This document shows positions 22,656 through 33,056 of a DNA stretch of 64,000 bases, one piece after another. A program made the position numbers and the translations under genes. Positions within the stretch are counted from its first letter, which is position 1. Each line of letters begins with the position of its first letter. Under the pieces are notes generated by a model. The model had not been told where the DNA came from and ran no database searches. It was given only the letters and a program-made list of their open reading frames with translations. Source of the stretch: Phaeotremella fagi (lineage: Eukaryota > Basidiomycota > Tremellomycetes > Tremellales > Phaeotremellaceae); the NCBI GenBank assembly GCA_001599715.1, contig BCHU01000014.1:1-64000 (forward strand), given 5' to 3'.

Positions 22656-23770
22656 CTATTCCATCTCAGTAGGAGCGTCTCCACCAGTGACCTTCAACTC
22701 TGGAACAGGAGGTTCGACCTCACCGTGAACTAAACTTTCATCTTTACTCAAATCTGTCCCAGCGGAATCATCTACTTTCCCATCCACGTCCATAGCTTCA
22801 TCACGTACTTCAGAGACGACCTTCTCCTCAGGTTTGACTTCTTCAGTAACAGTATCCCCAATTTCAGGTCTGGTAATTTCGATCCCGGCTTCACCTAAGT
22901 CACCCTTTCCAACTTCAGTATGATGTGGGGCTGTGTTGGTCATCTCGATAGCGTTGGTTGGGAGAGTGTGATGTTCAGGGAGAGATAGGGTTGATTCGGT
23001 GGGGTGGGGGTCAATTGCAGCTGCAGGGGTTGTTTCTGTGGCTGGTGAGGTCGTTGATAGAGATTTGATTTCGGATTCAGTCTCGACGGGTACAGTAGAT
23101 TCTGATGGTATCGCGTCGACAACAGGTTGAACGGTGGCTTCATCAACCACTTCAGTAGCAGACGCTACAGAAGTGTCCAGAGGTGCAGTGTCTACCAAGG
23201 GTGCTGGAATGTCGGAATCGAGAGTTTCTGGTGTAGGTTCGATGACGGTAGTGGTAACAGGTTCAGGTGCTGGTGGATCGATTTCTTTATTATCGTCAAT
23301 ATCCATTTCCTCGTCATCGTTGTCGATATCGTTATCATTTTCGTCCTCCTCGTTTTCATCTACATCGTCCTCATCATCTCCATCCGCAGGATTGAATTCA
23401 TCACCGTTTTCAGAATTTGGAGAAGTTTTCTGTTGGTCAGGTAAAGAGCTTTGAAGGGACATACCAAAACATCGACTCTGATCCATTTACATATCTACAT
23501 TGAGGTCAGTCACGTCTCATTGGTTAGAAACAGTAGCTACGTACCTTATATGAGCTTTCAGCTTGTAAACCTGAAGGTGATACCCATGCTTTACGCCATT
23601 TATGAACACTACGAAGGTCAGGATTGATCGAGGTGATTGACTCACGGAGCCGTCAACTGTCTTTGATAAGCTTCGGAGTTTGACGTTGTGGAGAATCTAC
23701 CACCTATCCTACGTGCTAGAGGATGTCAGTATCTATACCATCATGATGGGTCCCAATACTGACTTGACAT
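22656..23770 (-). CDS. BCL7-like N-terminus with long acidic tail
   Basis: Five exons joined by hand. Splicing from ATG at 23768-23770 gives MSTRRIGGRFSTTSNSEAYQ, then RQLTAPVHKWRKAWVSPSG, LQAESSYKICKWIRVDVLK, then a roughly 250-residue acidic, Glu/Asp/Pro/Thr-rich tail (DDEDDVDENEEDEN). The first 65 residues match the arrangement of the BCL7 domain (Arg-rich start, helix, VxKWxKxWV, SxxxYKW.P/RV) of animal BAF (SWI/SNF) complex subunits. The last intron, gtatgtccc to ccaacag, removes an in-frame ATG (23486) that would otherwise suggest a shorter acidic protein. This was not annotated from any database and the similarity is by eye. If right, it is a nuclear chromatin-remodelling accessory subunit. 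It ends 36 bp from the convergent CYB2 stop. Confidence 0.55.
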
Positions 23771-23951
23771 TTTGTTGGAGAATAAGAAGAGATTGAAGAT
23801 GCAGCTGGAGATTCAAAGCGAGTTTAACGATGAAACTTAATTGTCCCCCACATTTAATGCCTTTGTTGACAACAACAACAACAACAACACAGCAACATTC
23901 TTCAACATCTACAGAATCTACATAACATCCACCTCCATCTCTGTCACCACA

Positions 23952-24755
23952 ATGGCTTCAACATCACGAACAACACTCCCCTCCTCTCCCTCAAAATCTC
24001 GACAAATAGTATCCAACGAATCAACAGGATTTTCAGTGACCAAGAGGTGAGTATCTTAAAGTTTGAATAAGAACTGATCATCGCAGGTTGAAGAAAGAGT
24101 TGATGACTTTGATGGTAAGTTCGTCAACTGTTCTTCAAAACTGTCTACTAAATCTTTTCTAGATGACCCCAACTCCCGGTGTTGTATGTTCATATCCCAT
24201 CCTAAACTGACAAAAACCAGTCTGCATTCCCAGAATCCGACTCAAATCTCTTCAAATGGGTAGGAACATTAACAGGACCCGAGGGGACTGTAGGTCAATC
24301 CAAGATTTAAATGAACTAACAGGAAGGTCTACGCAGGTTTGACTTTTAGACTGTCCTTAGTTTTCCCAAACGACTATCCTTATTCACCACCTACGATCAA
24401 ATTCACCACGCCGTGTTTTCATCCTAGTAAGCTAAGATCATTATTCACAATTCAGTTTACTGATGAGTTGATTTAGATGTCGCTTTGCAATCTGGGGATA
24501 TCTGTTTAGATAGTGAGTTAGTTCTATGCTTTAACTCATACAACGTAGTTCTTCAGGATAAATGGACTGCCGTGTATTCTGTTCATACCGTTCTCGTCTC
24601 TCTTCAATCGTTGTTGGGTGATCCCAACAATGCTAGTCCACTGAACACCGACGCTTCAGATTTATGGGGGAATCAAGATGGTGAGTGAGTAGATGGAAAT
24701 GAACTAATTCGTAGCATTCAAATTAAAGGTCATGAATTCTTATCGTCCGCTGTAG
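23952..24755 (+). CDS. UBC11: Ubiquitin-conjugating enzyme E2 C (UBE2C/Ubc11)
   Basis: E2 that works with the anaphase-promoting complex on mitotic cyclins. The unstructured N-terminus is [17 protein letters not shown]. The spliced core reads [78 protein letters not shown] and the active-site Cys in [20 protein letters not shown], then [11 protein letters not shown] and [13 protein letters not shown]. All are hallmarks of the UBE2C subfamily. About eight introns of 35-55 nt and a 21-nt microexon (24163-24183, coding MTPTPGV). An acceptor AAG two codons downstream of a closer AG is needed for VYAGLTF. Length about 180 residues as in the family. Confidence 0.92.
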
Positions 24756-24896
24756 TGTATTGATTTAGACATTAGTTTTTTGATCGTTGTAATAGATTCT
24801 AGTTCTTTAATGTGACATGTCAACGTATAAACAAATCACGAATATCTGCATGCAGTAACATCACGTATTCATTCCACCATCATATCATTACATTAA

Positions 24897-26332
24897 TTAA
24901 CGACCTTGATTCTGCGCACCTTCTTGAGGTTGAGCTGAACGTCAGTCTAAATCTTTGAAGTTAACATACCATAATAATTACCCCAACCTTGTTGTTGAGT
25001 TTGTTGATAATAAGCTGCTTGAGCAGCTGCATCCCATTGAGGTGCGGCAGCTGGTGTACCAGTAGCGGCGGTTGCTGGAGTAGCACCAGGTTGACCTGGG
25101 ACACCAGTTTGACCATATCCACCATAACCTTGATAATATTGCTGATAACCGTTTGGATTGGGGTAGCCCATCTGACGTCAGCCCGAAATCCCAATACTCA
25201 ACTCACCATTGGATAAGCAGCACCTGGAGCACCTGGAGCAGGTTGAGCACCTGGAGTAACACCAGCTGGTTCACCAGCTTGTCTGTCCTTACCCCAAGAA
25301 CATTTAACTGGTCTACCGTGAACCAATTGATTTTGAAGATGGGTGATTGCCAGAGCAGCGTTTTGATGGGTATCAAGTTTAACGAAAGCGAAACCTCTAT
25401 CAGCTTGCATTCTGATTTCAACGATGTAACCGTAACCTTGGAATAAAGGGATGAGATCGGCTTGGGTAGTGTAAGGGATAAGGTTACCGACGTAGACTGT
25501 TGAATTGAATGCTGGAGTTTGAGCTGCGACAGTTTCGTAATCCAAAGCACCACCTTGGAAATTTGATGGAGCAGGTGCACCACCCATTCCACCGATTGCT
25601 CCCATACCACTAGGAGCACTACTCATACCGCCCATAGTACCCATTGGTCTTGGTGGAATACCAGTTTGAGTTTTTTGATTGGCCCAGTTGACACGGATAG
25701 CTCTTGAGCCTAACCATTCACCGTTCATCGTGTTGATAGCTTGTTCTGCGTCTGGCTTTTCTCTGAATGTTAGCAATAAGCACAATTAAAGGTACCCACC
25801 TAAAGGACAAGAATCCATAACCACGACTTTTACCAGAGTTCATATCCCACATAACTCTAGCTTCACTCATCGTACCAAAGGCTCCGAAAGCCTTGGCCAA
25901 AACGTCATCGTTAACTTCTGGACTGAGATCACCGACGAAAACATGGAAATGACCTTGAGTGTCTTCCTTGTTAGCTTGACCGGTGTAAGCCCAGTTGACT
26001 CTAATCTCTGCATCAAAGATTTTACGACCGTTGAGTGTGATTAAAGCTTGTTCAGCTGATCTGAGATCAGTGTATTCGACGAAACCATAGTTAAGACCAC
26101 CATGTTGGAAGTTACGATCTTGAATGATTTTAGCTTGAACGACTGGACCAGCAACGGCGAAGATTTCAGTTAACATGAAATCTGTAACTCTTGATGAGAG
26201 GTTGCCGACGTAGAGATGTGGTTTTTTAGGACCATCGTTGGGACCACCTGGACCAGCTGGTCCACCGAGGGAAGGCATTGATGGAGTTGGAGGTGCACCG
26301 TATGAAGCGGCTGGGTTGGGTGAGAAGGCCAT
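24897..26332 (-). CDS. PUB1: RNA-binding protein with three RRMs (Pub1/TIA-1 type)
   Basis: Cytoplasmic/nuclear mRNA-binding protein that binds U-rich RNA, influences mRNA stability and joins stress granules in yeast (Pub1) and animals (TIA-1). RRM1 at about 38-115 (HLYVGNLSSRVTDFMLTEIF, NYGFVEYTDLRSAEQAL). RRM2 at about 125-200 (FHVFVGDLSPEVNDDVLAKA, SRGYGFLSFR then EKPDAEQAINTMNGEWLGSR). RRM3 at about 270-345 (STVYVGNLIPYTTQADLIPL, DRGFAFVKLDTHQNAALAI). RNP1 and RNP2 are intact in each. After RRM3 comes a Gly/Pro/Gln/Tyr-rich tail (NGYQQYYQGYGGYGQ, AAYYQQTQQQGWGNYY) ending AQNQGR. Introns at about 24929-24970, 25171-25205 and 25770-25801. The symbol is by domain set and order. Confidence 0.9.
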
Positions 26333-26389
26333 GTTTGTTGGATATAAGAGATTGAGATGAGATTTTAACGTAGAGATGAAGTAAAAAAT

Positions 26390-26535
26390 CAGAGAAAGAC
26401 GAGAGAGACGAGAGAAAACCCGAGACCCAGAACAGAGAGAAGAGAGAAAAGAGAGAGAGAAAGAGAGAGAGAGAGAAATGAGAAATAAGAAAGAGAAAGA
26501 GATGAATGAAGATATAAAAACTTTTTCTGAATTTC
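26390..26535 (-). promoter_or_regulatory. Polypyrimidine (CT) tract upstream of the PUB1-like gene
   Basis: About 145 bp that is almost all G/A on the plus strand, hence C/T on the coding strand (runs such as TCTCTCTCTCT), 60-200 bp before the start codon. Polypyrimidine leaders are common before highly expressed fungal genes. May be 5' UTR or core promoter. Confidence 0.5.
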
Positions 26536-26832
26536 AAGAGGATAAAAGGAAAGAAGAAGGTCCAGTGAGGGTGAGGTGATACATAGGAAAGAAAACGCGT
26601 GTATCATAGGTTAATGACGTGTACTTGTTCACCTCAATGTGGCAAATGAGTATGGCACCAGTTCTCTCTCTCTTTTCACTAATTCATCCGTTCACTTCGG
26701 CTATATCGAAGAAGACCTGAATCTTCCGATCTCTTCAGCGGACAAGACTTAACTGACAGATACGTTTCTTCCCCTCCCCTTCTTTTCCTCACTCGTCTTT
26801 GCCACCCACTTAAAGATAACCATATCAACATC

Positions 26833-27628
26833 ATGTCAACGTCAAGTGAGTCAACGCCCATACCTTCAAACTAACAGTTAGACAACTACTGGGGATCTTC
26901 CGAGAATAGCAAAGCTCTCACCGATGCTATGGAACGTATCACTTCAGGTTCAACACAAAAACTCACCTTGGACTACCTCAAGAGCTATCGTAAACCACGT
27001 AATCCCGATCCCATCATCGACTGTGCTCTCACCATTTGGGGTCTCTCTCATCGTGAGGCGGGAATACGCCTGAAGAATCATCCACTCCCCAAGTAAGCTG
27101 CATGAACTATAACGTTCTAGGGAGTTGACTGATCTTTTCTTTAGAGAATTGGCGTTTGGGATAACCATGGGGGTTATGGTCACCGCTCCAACAAGCGAGG
27201 AGAGCACATCAGCCAACAACAAGTTTTTCGCACAAATGCAATCAATCCTCGGTCAAATGGATAACAGTATTCTTCAAAAAGACACAAAGCTCATGCAGGA
27301 GCATCGCAAACTCCAGAAACTGTTCAGTTCTCTCCAAAGCTCGCCTCAATCGCCGCTCACCGATAAAGAAAGATACAACCAACAAGCTGTCGAAATCAAA
27401 AGTACCCTGCTCGACAGCCTCGAAATCAGTCTTGGAGGGACTGACAACAACCTCGCTCAGTTACAAGCCAGTCTTGCCAAGGTTAAAAGCTCTTTTGCAG
27501 ACTTCGAGAGTGAGGTTGCGAAGCTGTGAGTGTCTTGTCGTGTTTGTCCCAGCAATTATTCATTGTAATGAAACTAATTTATGCTCAGAAAAGGGGGTTC
27601 ACAAACAAAGAGCGGTGATGGGATGTAA
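26833..27628 (+). CDS. Tandem family member 1, function unknown
   Basis: Not recognised. Four exons: MSTS plus a phase-1 intron, an exon NNYWGSSENSKALTDAMERI to NHPLPK, a phase-2 intron (about 27092-27145), a long helical exon (ELAFGITMGVMVTAPTSEES on to FADFESEVAKL) and a short last exon ending TKSGDGM. About 235 residues, cytosolic, predicted largely helical, with probable coiled-coil character around QDTKLMQEHRKLQKLFSSLQ-type heptads. Homology to the next three genes is seen in the short MSxx first exon, the pattern I[TQ].[GA][ST]T.K.TL, and the phase-2 intron following a Pro-x-Pro-Lys/Glu end of exon 2. No catalytic motif is seen. Confidence 0.75.
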
Positions 27629-28267
27629 ATGAAAGACTCGCGACATCGAAGACTAAGGAGACGAATGAAAGGGAAGTATATCATCAGGGGAGGGGATTGT
27701 AGAGTATTGCATGCATGTAAATGGTGGATAGACAATTGCTATTACATGTAATGTTACCAAAATCAAAACCAACAGCTGCAATCAACTTCGAGCAAGTTGC
27801 CTAGTTGAACACAGGAGAACCACCTTGAGACAGCCAGAACGAGATTAATCCTGGCTACTGTATGAGTGGCACTGAATAGCTTATAAAGCATTTCCCGATG
27901 ACATCAATGACTTCTTTTGACGGTTGACATTTCCCCGTGAAAGAGAAAAAGACGCAGCTCTGTAACGGATATGACACACTCATAGAAATAATCCATCTTC
28001 ATAAGTGAAAGGGTTACAAGACATAATCTCTTTTGACGCCATGAAAATACAAAAGATTGATTACTGTATTTTCGGCATTTTGCCTGGTCTTCTCAAATCC
28101 TTTCTTGACTTCTTCTTGGAAGTCTCAATTGCCAACGACATAGAAATAACTGATTTCTCCTCAGCTTTCTTCTCTTTTCTTTTTCTTTTTCTTCAATTCC
28201 TATTTTTGGCCACCCGTACAGATCATCCATAACTTAACACAACTTTTGTTAAAACAATCATCAAGTC
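27629..28267. other. 639-bp intergenic region between family members 1 and 2
   Basis: Holds the 3' side of member 1 and the promoter of member 2. Pyrimidine-rich from about 28158 to 28200 before the next ATG. No gene seen. Confidence 0.4.
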
Positions 28268-29173
28268 ATGTCAGACACTAGTAAGTATGTTGCACATTTT
28301 GACAGCTTCACAGCTGACCTTCGCCTCAGACAAAGAACAAGACTACAAGACATTCATCGAAGGTCTTCAACGTGTAATCCAGCAAGCCACCACCAAAGTC
28401 ACCTTGGAAGATATCGAGTCATTCCAGAACGATGGAGCCAACTCCCAACTCAACCTTTCAGGTGTAATGAGTAAACTCACTGAGATAGAATGCGGAATGG
28501 AGTCAGACACTATGCCAGAGTGAGTATAAAGCCTACAGCTGTGCATCGAAATGTTATTAACAAAGCAATGCTTCAGGAGCTTCAAAGTTAGTGTCCGCAC
28601 CCTCATGGATCTCACTATCCTCTCCACTCAACCCGATAAATCTAAGGATGAGAACGACACCATCCTCAAACTCCTCAACGACACACTCTCACTCTTGTCG
28701 ACTCTCAGTAAAGACTCTCCAGAATTAGATAAGCTTCCTGAGTTGAAAAAGAGACTCATGGTGCTACAAAGGTTGGAGACAGAAGAAGAGAAGGAGAAAG
28801 ATATGAGCACCGAAGATCGCAGCAACGCTCTCCGAAAAGAGATGATCGAAGAGTTGTTAAGTCAATTCAAAGGTGAGAAGACACCCAACGAACTCGCGCT
28901 GGAAGAAGCGAGGGGAGCCTTGAGCGAGGCGGAAGAGTAAGTGTACTTCTAGGTGAGAAATATGTTTTAATACCTGACTTGTTGGGATTAGGCAAGTCCG
29001 CCAACAAGAACCCAGCGAGGCTGAAGCGTCAGTGTACTTCACATTGAGATACAGATCCAAATACCTAACTTCTTGAGAATGGCCAAGTCGATCAACAAGA
29101 AGATAGTGAGGCGACTCAAACTACTCAAGAGACTCTCGACGTCGGTTCGTTGAAAGAATCACTTCCAGAGTGA
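28268..29173 (+). CDS. Tandem family member 2, function unknown
   Basis: Not recognised. MSDT plus a phase-1 intron (acceptor after GCCTCAG) joins to NKEQDYKTFIEGLQRVIQQA, then TTKVTLEDIESFQ, ending GMESDTMPE at a phase-2 intron, then SFKVSVRTLMDLTILS and a charged helical region (RLETEEEKEKDMSTEDRSN, LRKEMIEELLSQFKG). The 3' end lies in a 91-bp tandem duplication that contains an intron and a short exon, so the last splice is ambiguous. The frame matching the first copy ends KESLPE with TGA at 29171-29173. The other possible join ends at 29153. Roughly 250 residues, acidic, predicted coiled coil. Confidence 0.65.
28923..29104 (+). repeat. 91-bp tandem duplication spanning an intron-exon unit
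   Basis: Two adjacent diverged copies with a constant 91-bp offset: agcgaggc at 28923, 29014 and (as agtgaggc) 29105; gtgtacttc at 28941 and 29032. Each copy carries a donor-like site, a branch-like CTGAC/CTAAC, and the coding segment CAAGTC..CAACAAGAA. Copy 2 has lost the TAG acceptor at the matching position. Confidence 0.85.
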
Positions 29174-29545
29174 TTGTTTCCCTCCAGTTCTCCGAAGGAG
29201 AAGATGGATGGTGGGATTGTGAAGAATAGGTGGTGGATGGTATTGAATCGAGCTTTGTACATACACGAGTACAGTATTTGAAATGAATTTAGTTGAGGCG
29301 ATGATATTCAAAAACCAGCTCCGAAGCACCCTCACATACCTTTCCAAAGCACGTCGTTGGTAGTGGAGCTATTATCGAAGACGTCACAAGGTCATCCTTT
29401 CTTGTCAAATATCCTTTTACTCAGTAGAACGAATTCCTTTTGAGTCTGACTGAGAAATAATCTTTACTTGTTGATCTTTACGAGAACTACTAGATAATAC
29501 TCTCTGTGTTATTTAACTATTTGTCCCGAAAATAAAACAGCACCA

Positions 29546-30247
29546 ATGTCCCAGTCTAGTGCAGGTAAGTCGAACGGAGTGAATCACAAATTGACATTTA
29601 GACGACGAGCTTACGAGGATCTTTGTTACAAGTGACTTTAGACAAGCTTTTGACCGTGTTTGTACCGCCTCAACATTGAAGTCAACCTCGTACGATGTGG
29701 TCAAGCATCGTGATAGAACTGAAAGCTCCTCTTTAGACAGATACGCAGATATGTTGTGGGAACTTTCCAACAAAGAGTCTGGTATGATATTGATTCACCC
29801 AACGCCAAAGTATGTTTGTGCTGTTTAATATTTGCACTATTTAGACACAATGTGAGCTAACGGATGTACAGGGCATTTCGATCCTATGTCGAGAAAGAAT
29901 TAGGGAAAACGATCCAAAGAAGAACTGAAGACGCGGCTTTCATAGACAATTACGACAGTATGATTTCTAACTTACCTCGTTTCCAACACAGCTCGAAAGG
30001 GATAACCAATACCTCACTAGCACTGGCTAGTTTCCATAAAAAGACTTCCCCCCTAGATATTTCAACTGTCGGAAAAACAAAAGAGGAGAAGATTACTAAT
30101 CTCGCTGAACACTTGGTCAAAAGAGTGTCAGAACGTTTACTTGAAAGAATTACGGTTCAGCGTGCTGGTGGAGAGATGCAGGAGAATCAAGGATTTTCGG
30201 AGGACATGGAGAGGTTGATTGATTCTACGATGAGTAAGAGAGACTAA
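29546..30247 (+). CDS. Tandem family member 3, function unknown
   Basis: Not recognised. MSQSSA plus a phase-1 intron, then DDELTRIFVTSDFRQAFDRV, a polar stretch, SSSLDRYADMLWELSNKESG and IHPTPK ending at a phase-2 intron (about 29813-29873; branch GCTAAC, acceptor TACAG), then AFRSYVEKELGKTIQRRTED and a C-terminus QGFSEDMERLIDSTMSKRD. About 200 residues. The exon-2 pattern and C-terminus are close to member 4 (NLKEALIRVVTG, YSKMMWDLGHLEAGES, ENFSEDMERLIRSMIRR), so these two are the most recent pair. No enzyme motif. Confidence 0.75.
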
Positions 30248-30505
30248 ATGCACATGGAGTGAAGAACGCATATCCCTAGCATTGCACTGTACGCAGGACA
30301 TCTTTGGCTGCATGTTTCTGAAAACCAACATAATGCAAAATCCAAGGATCGTTTGAGCCTTCCGAACTGCTCCACTCTTTCTCTGATGCAGGCTTCCAGA
30401 TGGCAATGTATGATGGACGACGACGGAAGCCCAAAGAAGGCTCAAACATATTTGTTGCATTTCATGAAAGACAGATTGACAGCGCAACACAACTACAAGT
30501 ACAAC

Positions 30506-31151
30506 ATGGCTCCATCTAGATCAAAGGGCAAAAAGTCACATTCAGCAACACAATCATCGACAGTACCCACCTTCGTCGTCCCCGAAAATCTGAAGGAAGC
30601 CCTGATTAGAGTTGTCACTGGAACCACTCAAAGATCGGAGATCGAGGATTTGTCAGAGTATATGAACGAAACGGATGAGTCCGATATCTTATCAGCGTAC
30701 AGTAAGATGATGTGGGATCTGGGACATTTGGAGGCTGGAGAGTCGAGAAGCCCAATGCCAGAGTACGTTCTTGAATAAATCTTTTGCTGAATCATGTACT
30801 CCCAGGAAGTTCCAAGAATCCACTTTAATAGCTTTTCAAAGCCGCGTGTCGCTAATAATCGAAACAGAGAATCTCGCTACAGCACTTCGAGAGGTCCTTG
30901 CTTCACCCACAACAGAACAGGAGCGATGCAGATACGCTCAAGCACAGCTAGAACTTGAAAAGATTCATTTGGAAGCTGAGACAGTTGGTGATACGTTTGA
31001 GGAGAAATTGGAGAATCACATCAGGAAGACCAAAGAGGAGGCGTTGGAGAGATTGAAAGGTAAATTGTATCAGGGAGAAATAGAGTTTGTAGGCGATGAA
31101 AACTTTTCGGAAGACATGGAGCGGTTAATCAGATCGATGATCAGGAGGTAG
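30506..31151 (+). CDS. Tandem family member 4, function unknown
   Basis: Not recognised. Two exons. The start MAPSRSKGKKSHSATQSS is basic and lacks the first intron of its paralogues. Exon 1 ends AGESRSPMPE at the family's phase-2 intron (30763-30805), and exon 2 begins KFQESTLIAFQSRVSLII and ends with FSEDMERLIRSMIRR. About 200 residues, helical, with a heptad-like middle (EEKLENHIRKTKEEALERLK). Shares the C-terminal FSEDMERLI box with member 3. Confidence 0.75.
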
Positions 31152-31393
31152 GTAGGATTTGTACAATTTAACAGTGATGTTTGAGTGATTTATTATAACA
31201 CTTTGGGATGATGTCTAGTCAAGTGACCTATGACCTCGAGTAAGAAATGAAAGACGATCAAGATCTAGAAAGACGAAAGAGCCGCCCCGGTATACGCCCT
31301 AAGTGATTTAGACGGACGGCACTAAGTTACGCCTAACAGTTTATCCATACATTATCCGAGAATGATCCGTACGCTAGGGAGAGGCAGATTGGC

Positions 31394-31400
31394 TATAAAA
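31394..31400 (+). promoter_or_regulatory. TATA box of the second PhyH gene
   Basis: TATAAAA 75 bp upstream of the ATG at 31475, followed by a pyrimidine-rich stretch (tttgtttcttcccttttccc). Positional inference. Confidence 0.45.
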
Positions 31401-31474
31401 ATGGTATACAGGATAGACGGTTCTTTGTTTCTTCCCTTTTCCCTCTTAGCACTCACAAACACAAAATTATCACT

Positions 31475-32806
31475 ATGGAATCTAAAACAACAACAGCAAC
31501 TACAGCCCCAACCACCACCGGTAGACTAAATCTCACCGGTGCAGCCCATGAACCTGGAACAGTAGCTTATCCAGAGTTAGATAAGAACGGGGTAAGCACG
31601 CCACCAACGATCAAAACCAAGCTGATAATATACATATAGTTCTGTGTCGTCCCAGGGGTCATCTCACCTGAGAAAGCCAATGGATATCTTCAAAAGATGT
31701 ATCAATGGGCAGAATCTTTTGGATTGGGATTGAAGATCGGTGATCCGTCTACATATCTCGTCGAGAATCTTCCGATTTTCAACAAGTGAGTCGAGAGTGT
31801 TTATGTTTGATCCATACTGATTCTACGGTTAGAGGTGGACTATTCAACAGGTCAGTATAATCATCTTTTCCTTCCGCTCAAGCTGAGGTAACTCCCGCAG
31901 ACATGGCGTAGGACAGGAACAATGGGCATGGGATATTCGATCTGAACCAGCGTTGATCGACATCTACACAAAGATCTGGGGAACTGACGAGTTGTTGGTT
32001 TCAGTTGGTGAGTTGTCCCTTGATTCGTTGAACTAACTCATAGACGCTGTCAATCTTTCACTCCCATACCCTAAAGGTGAAGGGGACGAACGTAAACTCC
32101 CTTGGCCACATGTAGATCAATCCCCTAATCGTCAATCTAAACATTGTATCCAAGGGATTATGAACTTGGTAAGTCCTTTGAATCGAAGAACTCTAAATCT
32201 AATTGTTTTCAGTTACCCAACGGTCCCCTCGACGGTGGACTAATGGTCCTAGAAGGCTCTTTCGATCTCTACAACAAATTCTTCGAGGACCACATCAGCG
32301 AGAAACCAGAGGAAGGCTGGAACTGGCGAGATTCATTCGCGTTCACCGACAAACATATGGAATGGTTTTACGAAAAGGGATGTAAATGGAAGAAAGTCGT
32401 TGCCAACCCTGGTGACGTTATTCTATGGGACAGTAGATGTGTTCATTACGGTGCTTCACCTGAGAGTGACAACATACGTGCTGCTGTCTGTGAGTCAATC
32501 CAACTGTCCAAGTTTTCGCTCCAAGTCTAACGATTTGATGTGTAGACGTTTGCTACAAACCAGCAGCCGATATTACACCTGAATACGTACTCAAGAGAAA
32601 GGTGATCATGGATGAATTGGCAATGACGGTGAGTGACTGTTCTGGAAAATCTCTAATGACAAATCTAGTCTCACGATCCTCTACTCTTCCGTTACGTCGG
32701 TGTTAAAGGCGGTGCAGAACCAACTCCTAATGAGAGATATAAACCCCTGGTCGAACCTGTTCTTTCGCATCGTGCTAAACAGCTTGCTGGGATCATCCCG
32801 TATTAG
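31475..32806 (+). CDS. Phytanoyl-CoA dioxygenase (PhyH) family protein, multi-exon
   Basis: Fe(II)/2-oxoglutarate dioxygenase of about 340 residues in eight exons. It begins MESKTTTATTAPTTTGRLNL. Seen are FCVVPGVISPEKANGYLQKM, the HxD iron site in KLPWPHVDQSPNRQS, QGIMNLLPNGPLDGGLMVL, a distal His in GDVILWDSRCVHYGASPESD with the following Arg (NIRAAV), YVCYKPAADITPEYVLKRK and a C-terminus ending AKQLAGIIPY. An 18-nt microexon (31833-31850, coding GGLFN) is required for the frame. Fungal members with this W-x-x-D spacing are mostly uncharacterised; substrate unknown. Unlike the intronless PhyH gene at 19.5 kb it is heavily spliced, so the two are not recent duplicates. Confidence 0.82.
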
Positions 32807-33056
32807 GGTGTGTAGGATGGTTCGATTGTTGTGTAGTGTAGATTACGTTGTACGTATTTGAGTACGATGGGATAAGATGTAGATATGCAGTTGTGATTTT
32901 GTTTTGAAGGGTCAGATCACTGGGGGAAACAACCAGATCCTAACATGTTGCGAGCATTACCACATCTTGTCTAGGATACATTTACGTTCTATGATTTAGA
33001 AAAGCTGCGTACCAATACTATCCCACCAAAAAACCATATAATCCAAACACCCAGAC

